From the NCBI GenBank assembly GCA_964398655.1, contig CAYNNG010000033.1, positions 1 to 10,187 of the forward strand: a stretch of 10,187 nucleotides of DNA, in the 5' to 3' direction. The stretch is from SFFI01 sp964398655. GTDB taxonomy: Bacteria > Bacillota > Clostridia > Saccharofermentanales > DTU023. Made by a program: the position numbers and the translations under genes. Below the pieces are notes generated by a model. That model was not told the DNA's origin. It saw only the letters and a list, made by a program, of their open reading frames with translations, and made no database searches. Of the stretch, positions 4,952 through 10,187 are shown in pieces (within the stretch, counting starts at the first letter, position 1; each line of letters opens with the position of its first letter).

Positions 4952-5551
4952 ATGCTCGACCGCTATGCCCGCCCTTATGTCAATGGGGTGTTTCAGAAAA
5001 TTGCTCAGGGCTTTTTAGGCCGCGGACTAAAACCCAACCAAATTACCCTGGCCGCCTTGGTCGTGGGGCTTCTAGCGGGGCTCAGCCTCGCCCTCAACTG
5101 GACCTGGCTGGCCCTTATCCTGCTCTGGCTGTCCGGCCTCCTGGATGCGGTAGATGGGGAGATGGCCCGCTTAAGCGGCACTTCTTCCCTGTGGGGTGCC
5201 CAGCTGGATATTGTCTTTGACCGACTGGTGGAACTGGGGATTATCTGGGCTCTGGCTTACCGGCACCCGGAGGCTAGGCCAGCTCTCATCGGACTGCTCT
5301 CGGCCATCCTCATCTCCATGACCGTTTTTTTAACCTCCGGCATGTACGCCCCCAAGCAGGGCAAAAAAGCCTTTTATTATCAAGCGGGGCTCATGGAAAG
5401 AACCGAGGGCTTTATCGCCTTCAGCTTGATGATGATTTTCCGTGGCCAGCTGGTCATTTTAACTTGGATTTATGCCGCTTTAATTGTTGTGACCATCGGG
5501 CAGAGATTGTGGGAAGCCCATAAACTCCTGTCCGATCTCAAAAATTCCTAA
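4952..5551 (+). CDS. ynjF: CDP-alcohol phosphatidyltransferase (YnjF-like)
   Basis: A 199-residue membrane enzyme of the CDP-alcohol phosphatidyltransferase family, which joins a CDP-linked lipid or alcohol to a hydroxyl acceptor with release of CMP. The complete catalytic motif D-x2-D-G-x2-A-R-x8-G-x3-D-x3-D is present at 65-90 (D65, D68, G69, A72, R73, G82, D86, D90), with the metal-binding aspartates intact. Hydrophobic segments lie at about 31-63, 92-101, 109-126 and 160-182. Length is close to E. coli YnjF (about 206 residues), which lies in the same kind of cluster. The start follows the Fe-S gene by one base and the next gene begins 22 bp later, so the gene sits inside an operon. The acceptor is unknown; general phospholipid synthesis is possible, but the context suggests a special lipid or headgroup. 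Confidence 0.9.
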   Translation: MLDRYARPYVNGVFQKIAQGFLGRGLKPNQITLAALVVGLLAGLSLALNWTWLALILLWLSGLLDAVDGEMARLSGTSSLWGAQLDIVFDRLVELGIIWALAYRHPEARPALIGLLSAILISMTVFLTSGMYAPKQGKKAFYYQAGLMERTEGFIAFSLMMIFRGQLVILTWIYAALIVVTIGQRLWEAHKLLSDLKNS

Positions 5552-5573
5552 ATAAAGGTACGTACAAGTTCGT

Positions 5574-6893
5574 ATGAAAAACAAGCTCAAAAGATTTACC
5601 ACTCTACTATTAGTCCTCATCATGAGTGTAAGTTTCCTCTTCTTACCCTCCCTGCCTGCCCAGGCGGAAGAAGAAACTCACAAAGCAGATAGCAATGAAA
5701 CGACTAAAGATGCTGACGCAGAGGTTAAGGGCCCCTTTGAAGGCACAGATTTTGCCAACTGGGACGAGGTCCTGGCCCAAGCCAAGGGCACGACCGTTAC
5801 CTTCTACGGCTGGGGCGGGTCAGACCAGGTCAATGCCTGGATTGATGACTACCTCACCCCCTATGCTGAGGAAAACTACCACATCAAGGTCGACCGGGTC
5901 CCCATGGATATCGACATGATCCTCAACAAACTCGCCGGAGAAAAGTCCGCCGACCAGAAGGATTCCTCCATCGACCTGATTTGGATTAACGGTGAAAACT
6001 TCGCCACCGCCAAGGACAACGATTTCCTCTACGGGCCCTTCACGGAAATGCTGCCCAATTATCACAGCTATGTAGACCTGGAAGATCCAGAGGTCCAAGT
6101 GGACTTCGCGACAGAAATTGAAGGCCTGGAAGCGCCTTATTCCAAGGCCCAGCTGGTGTTATTGGCCGACACCGAAGTGGTCAAGGACCTGCCCCACAGC
6201 GCCCAGGACCTGCTCGCCTATGCCAAGGCCAATCCTGGCACCTTCACTTATGCCGCCCTGCCCGACTTCACCTCCTCCGCTTTCGTGCGTAATATCGTGC
6301 ATGAACTGGCTGACTACGACCAGCTTCTGGAAGCCGACCCGGAGATGAGCAAGGAAGAGCTCGCGGAGATCATCCAGCCGGCCATGGACTACCTTAAAGA
6401 ACTGGCCCCCTATCTCTGGGAAGAAGGCAAGACCTATCCCGCGACCACCGCAGAGGTCGACCAAATGTTCATGGATGGCCAGCTGCATTTCTCCATGTCC
6501 TATGACCAAAATCACGCCGTCTCCATGATCCGCAGCGGTCAGTATCCTGACACCGCCACTGCCTTTATCTTTGACCAAGGCACCGTGGGCAACACTTCTT
6601 ATGTAGCCATCGGCAAGCATTCTCAGAACATTGCCGGCGCTCTCTGCCTAGCAGAGGCTATCCTCTCTCCCGAGATGCAGGCCAGCAAGATGGATCCCGA
6701 GATTTGGGGCACCATCCCAGTCCTGGATTATGACAAGCTGGATAAGGACCAGCTGGAGAAATTCTCCGCGATAGAAATGGGCGAGGGAGCTGTCCCCGCA
6801 GATGAGCTGCTGGACAAGCGTGTGCCCGAGCTGCCCGCCTTCCTGGTTCCTCTAATTGAAGAAATCTGGCTGGATGAAGTGGCAAGCAAATAA
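5574..6893 (+). CDS. ynjB: ABC transporter substrate-binding protein (YnjB-like)
   Basis: A 439-residue exported binding protein of the YnjB family. A Sec signal peptide spans 1-31 (K/R start, hydrophobic core, P-A-Q-A cleavage site). An acidic linker runs from about 32 to 55, then the mature domain begins with W-D-E-V-L-A-Q-A-K-G, F-Y-G-W-G-G-S-D (77-84) and D-L-I-W-I-N-G-E-N-F (134-143), motifs typical of YnjB. It should capture a ligand outside the membrane and hand it to the permease encoded next. There is no lipobox cysteine, unusual for a binding protein in a Gram-positive cell and more like a periplasmic one. The ribosome site is weak: AAAGG lies about 15 nt before the ATG. Its 3' end overlaps the permease start. 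The substrate is unknown; distant similarity to iron/thiamine-type binding proteins does not identify it. Confidence 0.88.
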   Translation: MKNKLKRFTTLLLVLIMSVSFLFLPSLPAQAEEETHKADSNETTKDADAEVKGPFEGTDFANWDEVLAQAKGTTVTFYGWGGSDQVNAWIDDYLTPYAEENYHIKVDRVPMDIDMILNKLAGEKSADQKDSSIDLIWINGENFATAKDNDFLYGPFTEMLPNYHSYVDLEDPEVQVDFATEIEGLEAPYSKAQLVLLADTEVVKDLPHSAQDLLAYAKANPGTFTYAALPDFTSSAFVRNIVHELADYDQLLEADPEMSKEELAEIIQPAMDYLKELAPYLWEEGKTYPATTAEVDQMFMDGQLHFSMSYDQNHAVSMIRSGQYPDTATAFIFDQGTVGNTSYVAIGKHSQNIAGALCLAEAILSPEMQASKMDPEIWGTIPVLDYDKLDKDQLEKFSAIEMGEGAVPADELLDKRVPELPAFLVPLIEEIWLDEVASK

Positions 6894-8580
6894 GCTCGCT
6901 CAGGGCCTGCGCAAATTAAGCCTGGCGCCCGCCTTGGCCCTCATGGGCCTCTTAGTCGCAGGCCTGGGCTGGGGTCTGGTCCAAAGTTTCGGCTACTTCC
7001 CCGCCCTAGGCTTGGAGGAATGGACCTTCCGCTATTACCAAGAGATTTTCGCCGATCCGCGTTTCAAGGAGAGCCTGGGCTTTAGCCTTAAGGTCGCTTT
7101 AGGCTCAGCCCTGCTCTCCCTCCTCGCGGGCATCCTACTCTCGGCCCTGGTCCTCGCCTTTCGCCAGTCCCGGCACCATTTGCTCCATCTCACCCTTGGC
7201 ATTCCCCACATCGTTATCGCCTTCCTGGTGCGGGGGCTATTCTCCCAGGTCGGCCTGTTTTCCCGCCTGGCTGGCAGTTTAGGCTGGGTCCAGCAAGCGG
7301 GTGACTTCCCCCTGCTGATCCAGGATCCTCGCGGCTGGGGCATTATCCTGGCCTATATCCTCAAGCAAGCCCCCTATGTCATGTCCGTGACCTATGTCCT
7401 CCTGCAGAGGGCGGATACGGCTTATTACGATCTTGGCCGGTCTTTAGGGGCCAAGCCTCGACAAATTTTCTGGCGGATAACCCTGCCTCAGGCCCGGCAA
7501 GCTCTTTTTTCGGCCTTCCTGATCCTGCTGGCTTTTGATTTCGGGGCCTACGAGCTGCCCTTCCTTTTAGGCGCAACCCTGCCCCGCATGCTCGCCGTGC
7601 AAAGCCAGTTGGCTTTTAGTGAAACCGACCTGGCTCTCCGGCCTCAAGCCATGGCCTATACCATGCTTCTGGCCCTTTGCGGCCTCCTCCTGGTCTTGGC
7701 CTCTTTTCTGCTCTACCGCCTGCTCCGCCGGCCTTCCTTACAGGCAAATCCCGATGGAGCCCAGGTAGATGAACTTACCCGGCCGCTCTCCCGGCCTCCT
7801 GCCGGCGCAGGGCGCAAGACCGCCTACGGCTTGGCCCTGGCCTGGCCCATCTTGAGCCTCCTAGTCCTAGTAGGCTATGCCTTTTTCCGGCGCTGGACCT
7901 GGCCAGACCTCCTGCCTCACAAGCCCAGTCTGCAAGCTTTTACTCAGTTATTAAAGGGACAGAATTTACAAATCCTGGGCTTTAGCCTGGGCCTATCTTT
8001 CCTGGCCGCCCTGGTGGCAGCCCTCATCGCCCTGCCTGTAGCTAAGCTTTTTACCCAGGGTAGTTTTTGCGGCCGCAAGCTTTTAGAAGCGGTCTTCCTC
8101 CTGCCCCTCCTGGTCCCCTCCACCTCCTACTACATTGGCCTCCACGTGCTTTTCCTGCAGTGGGGCATCCAAGACAGCGTCCTGGCAGTCTTATTGGCGC
8201 ATACCATCGTGATTCTGCCCTACTGTATTTTCAGCCTGGCCGCCTTCTGGCAGCCCTTTGCGGACTACTACACCACAGCCGCGCACAGTCTGGGAGCCAA
8301 TGGCTGGCAGGCCTTCTGGCGGATTGATCTCCCCCTCCTGGCCCCGGGCCTGGCCGCAGTCTTGGGTTTAGGTTTTATAATTTCCTTTGGCCAATACTTC
8401 CTCACCCTCATGATCGGGGGCGGCCGAGTGAAAACCTTTGCCCTAGTCCTAGTCCCCTACATGACCTCCAGCAACCGGGCCCTGGCAGCCGCTTCCTCGC
8501 TGGTCTTTGTGGTAATTTGCGGGGTCGTCTATAGTCTCTGCAGGCTCCAGCTGGGTCTGGGGCGCAAGATGCAGGGCTGA
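6874..8580 (+). CDS. ynjC: ABC transporter fused permease (YnjC-like)
   Basis: A 568-residue protein in which two importer permease domains are fused, as in YnjC and FbpB/ThiP-type systems. Each half has about six membrane segments and an EAA loop that contacts the ATPase: SLGAKPRQIFWRITLPQ (about 190-206) and SLGANGWQAFWRIDLPL (about 472-488). A Pro/Arg-rich linker (about 285-315) joins the halves. The ATG at 6874 overlaps the binding-protein gene by 20 bp; an in-frame TTG at 6856 would add six residues and cannot be excluded. Neither has a clear ribosome site, so translational coupling to the upstream gene is likely. At 568 residues it is a little longer than E. coli YnjC (about 511). The 3' end of the gene is the first unit of a 10-bp tandem array. 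Confidence 0.9.
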   Translation: MKWQANKLAQGLRKLSLAPALALMGLLVAGLGWGLVQSFGYFPALGLEEWTFRYYQEIFADPRFKESLGFSLKVALGSALLSLLAGILLSALVLAFRQSRHHLLHLTLGIPHIVIAFLVRGLFSQVGLFSRLAGSLGWVQQAGDFPLLIQDPRGWGIILAYILKQAPYVMSVTYVLLQRADTAYYDLGRSLGAKPRQIFWRITLPQARQALFSAFLILLAFDFGAYELPFLLGATLPRMLAVQSQLAFSETDLALRPQAMAYTMLLALCGLLLVLASFLLYRLLRRPSLQANPDGAQVDELTRPLSRPPAGAGRKTAYGLALAWPILSLLVLVGYAFFRRWTWPDLLPHKPSLQAFTQLLKGQNLQILGFSLGLSFLAALVAALIALPVAKLFTQGSFCGRKLLEAVFLLPLLVPSTSYYIGLHVLFLQWGIQDSVLAVLLAHTIVILPYCIFSLAAFWQPFADYYTTAAHSLGANGWQAFWRIDLPLLAPGLAAVLGLGFIISFGQYFLTLMIGGGRVKTFALVLVPYMTSSNRALAAASSLVFVVICGVVYSLCRLQLGLGRKMQG

Positions 8581-8630
8581 ATAGGACTGAGTCTTGCTGA
8601 GCAGGGCTGAGCATTGCTGAGCCTTGCTAG
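8571..8630 (+). repeat. Six 10-bp tandem units beginning in the permease stop codon
   Basis: Bases 8571-8630 divide into six 10-bp units; five end in CTGA and the last in CTAG. The first unit, gcagggctga, is the end of the permease gene (Q-G-stop) and recurs exactly as the fourth unit (8601-8610). Units 3, 5 and 6 are close variants (gtcttgctga, gcattgctga, gccttgctag). The 61-bp gap before the ATPase gene is therefore almost entirely copies of the upstream gene's tail. Confidence 0.85.
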
Positions 8631-8636
8631 AAAGGA
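8630..8636 (+). promoter_or_regulatory. Ribosome binding site fixing a TTG start for the ATPase
   Basis: GAAAGGA lies 5-6 nt before the TTG at 8642. The same frame has an earlier TTG at 8624, but it sits inside the 10-bp repeats with no ribosome site, so 8642 is preferred. Confidence 0.7.
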
Positions 8637-8641
8637 TTGCT

Positions 8642-9502
8642 TTGATATCTGAATTGTCTAAAAATCCTGATCTCGTCGCGGGGCCTCTGCCGGCACCAGG
8701 TAGGCCCTCCGCATCCTCCGTGTCTGCAGAAACGGCCATCTCCCTCCGCCGGGCTAGCCTAGGCTATGGCCCTGCCCAGGTAGTATTACGGGACGTAAAT
8801 ATAGACTTGGACGCAGGATCCTGCCTGGCAGTCTTAGGGCCCTCCGGAGTGGGCAAGTCCACAATCTTGAAGACGATCGCCGGCCTCCTTCCCCTGCTAG
8901 AAGGAGAAATCTGCCTTTTCGGCCAGGAAGTCTCCCAACTTGCGCCCGAAGACCGCGAAGCTCCTATCCTCTTTCAAGACCTCCGCCTCTTTCCCCATCT
9001 CAGTGTCTTTGAGAACGTAGCCTTCCCCTTGCGCATCCGTAAGTGGCCAGCCGTTCAGCTAAAGGCCGCGGTGGCTAGAGAGCTTGACCGCTTTGGTCTC
9101 AGCGCCTATGCCCAGAAGTCGCCTTCCACCCTTTCCGGCGGTGAGCAGCAAAGAGTGGCTCTGGCCCGCGCGATCGTCTTTCGGCCCCGCATCCTATTGT
9201 TAGATGAAGCCTTCTCCGGCCTTGACCTGGAGCTGCGCCAGCGCCTGCGTCAGGAGCTGAAAGCAGTTCAAACTGAGCTCGGCCTTACCCTGGTTTTTGT
9301 CACCCACGACTTGACCGACGCCCTTTATTTGGCCGACAATTTGGCCATCCTGGGCTCAGGGCATATCTGCAGTCAGGGGACCAAGAACGAGGTCCTGGCA
9401 GATCCCGCCGCTCAGGCCTATTTACAACCCTGGAAAGAGGAATTGAGAGGACCCAGATCAGAAGGGCTCATTTGCAGCCATAGCGGCTCGTCGAGCCAAT
9501 AG
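8642..9502 (+). CDS. ynjD: ABC transporter ATPase (YnjD-like)
   Basis: A 286-residue ATP-binding subunit that powers the importer. All motifs are intact: Walker A G-P-S-G-V-G-K-S-T (66-74), Q-loop glutamine (112), signature L-S-G-G-E-Q-Q-R (164-171), Walker B I-L-L-L-D-E (catalytic E189), D-loop S-G-L-D and the switch histidine in V-T-H-D (H222). The ATPase core starts near residue 33; the preceding Pro/Ala/Ser-rich stretch is an extension not usual for this family, and the C-terminal tail also runs beyond the core. E. coli YnjD is about 217 residues. The TTG start at 8642 follows a well placed ribosome site; the true start could lie further in, but no better site is visible. The gene is 61 bp after the permease and 33 bp before the UroD-family gene, consistent with one operon. 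Confidence 0.9.
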   Translation: MISELSKNPDLVAGPLPAPGRPSASSVSAETAISLRRASLGYGPAQVVLRDVNIDLDAGSCLAVLGPSGVGKSTILKTIAGLLPLLEGEICLFGQEVSQLAPEDREAPILFQDLRLFPHLSVFENVAFPLRIRKWPAVQLKAAVARELDRFGLSAYAQKSPSTLSGGEQQRVALARAIVFRPRILLLDEAFSGLDLELRQRLRQELKAVQTELGLTLVFVTHDLTDALYLADNLAILGSGHICSQGTKNEVLADPAAQAYLQPWKEELRGPRSEGLICSHSGSSSQ

Positions 9503-9535
9503 TCACACTTTATGGCCCTGAGGGGAGGAATCGAG

Positions 9536-10187
9536 ATGACCCCAGATCAAATGACTCCGCTGGAGCGTATGAACGCCCTACGGCAAGGTCAGCCGATAGA
9601 CCGTCTGCCCATGGTTTTGGATATGGCAGCCTGCCTGGCCCCGCAAGCCGGCGTCTCTCTAGCCGCATACTATGGCAGCGTTGAAGGCATGGTCGAGACC
9701 GAGCTGTGGATCTTTAAACGCTTCCGGCAAGACTCCGTCTCTATCTCTACCGGCCTCCGGGGCATGGCTGAGGCCATGGGCTCGCGCATAGCTTATCCGG
9801 CGGATGGAATAAGCTTTGTCGCCCAGCCAGCCCTTTCCCAGGTCAAGGAAATTAAGCAACTTCCAGAAATTGATCCTGAGCAGGATAGTAAGCTCCCCCT
9901 CTATCTGGAGGCCCTGCAAATCTTACGTGAGAAAATCGGAGACCAGGTGGAGGTAGCCGGACACTTAGCTGGGCCCTTTTCCGTAGCCTTGGCCCTAGTG
10001 GGCAGCCAAAGGTTCTTAACTTGGATGCATGACCAGCCTGCGGCGGCCCACCAGGTTTTAGACATCATCACACAAAACAACGGCAACTATATCAAGGCCT
10101 TGGGTCGCTTGGGTTTTAGCGCTGGCCTCTGCGAGCCTGCCGCCTCCCTCAGCTTTATCACCTACGAGCAATTCCAGGAATTTGTCT
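9536..10187 (+). CDS. UroD/MtaA-family protein, partial at the window end
   Basis: The first 217 residues of an open frame that runs off the window; the family is usually about 340 residues. Start ATG with AGGGGAGG 7 nt upstream. Recognisable features are T-P-L-E-R-M-N-A-L-R-Q-G at the N-terminus with I-D-R-L-P (21-25), A-G-H-L-A-G-P-F-S-V-A-L (141-152), and G-L-C-E-P-A-A-S-L-S-F-I-T-Y-E-Q-F-Q-E-F (197-216). These fit the corrinoid methyltransferase branch (MtaA/CmuA type) better than true uroporphyrinogen decarboxylase. MtaA-type enzymes use a zinc-bound thiolate to move methyl groups between a corrinoid protein and a thiol; the zinc-ligand region lies beyond the window. Next to the importer, it suggests that the imported compound carries or loses a methyl group. 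That is inference. Confidence 0.85.
   Translation, partial: MTPDQMTPLERMNALRQGQPIDRLPMVLDMAACLAPQAGVSLAAYYGSVEGMVETELWIFKRFRQDSVSISTGLRGMAEAMGSRIAYPADGISFVAQPALSQVKEIKQLPEIDPEQDSKLPLYLEALQILREKIGDQVEVAGHLAGPFSVALALVGSQRFLTWMHDQPAAAHQVLDIITQNNGNYIKALGRLGFSAGLCEPAASLSFITYEQFQEFV

Noticed and set aside
4918..5573. The 12-mer gtacaagttcgt found at 4918-4929 and 5562-5573
   Set aside because: A 12-base match between two places in 10 kb is expected by chance, and nothing else links the sites.
6159..6620. A 153-codon minus-strand open frame opposite the binding-protein gene
   Set aside because: It is antisense to a confidently identified gene, with no ribosome site and no recognisable motif.
8624..8641. 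An earlier TTG start for the ATPase
   Set aside because: It is inside the 10-bp array and lacks a ribosome site, whereas TTG at 8642 follows GAAAGGA at normal distance.

Overview
The window reads as a chromosomal segment of an anaerobe-type Bacillota (probably Clostridia). The evidence is strong GGAGG-type ribosome binding sites, a Firmicute-style lipoprotein leader, AT-rich intergenic DNA between GC-richer genes, and gene families typical of anaerobes (DUF3343, YedF, a CCG-domain Fe-S protein, a corrinoid-type UroD-like methyltransferase). The taxon is inferred; no rRNA or marker gene is present.

Left part (minus strand, about 54-1717). Three sulfur/selenium-type genes are read leftward: a rhodanese lipoprotein (1253-1717) with a good sigma-A promoter, the selenium-metabolism protein YedF (532-1131), and a small DUF3343 protein (54-293), a frequent neighbour of yedF. 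A terminator-like hairpin with a U run lies between the rhodanese gene and yedF, just upstream of the yedF ribosome binding site. The gap between yedF and DUF3343 holds tandem duplications and nested hairpins.

Centre (about 1718-2139). A divergent, AT-rich regulatory region carries the rhodanese promoter, several short direct repeats and palindromes, and a possible 14-codon leader peptide overlapping the first rightward gene.

Right part (plus strand, 2140 to the window end). A long co-directional cluster contains two VTT-domain (TVP38/TMEM64) membrane proteins, a two-CCG-domain Fe-S protein, a CDP-alcohol phosphatidyltransferase, an ABC importer (binding protein, fused 2x permease, ATPase) and the first two thirds of a UroD/MtaA-family methyltransferase. 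Gene content closely parallels E. coli ydjX-ydjY-ydjZ-ynjA-F (two VTT proteins, ynjB/C/D importer, a rhodanese and the ynjF phosphatidyltransferase), which lies a few genes from selD. Here the set sits beside yedF and DUF3343, again linking it with selenium or sulfur. The likely theme is uptake and processing of a chalcogen-, methyl- or metalloid-containing compound, with the phosphatidyltransferase and VTT proteins acting on or in the membrane. The substrate is unknown.

The most unusual DNA-level feature is a set of short tandem arrays that begin inside the last codons of a gene and repeat that gene's own 3' end, stop codon included: after yedF, after the second VTT gene (five units each ending in TAG), and after the permease gene (six 10-bp units ending in TGA or TAG).
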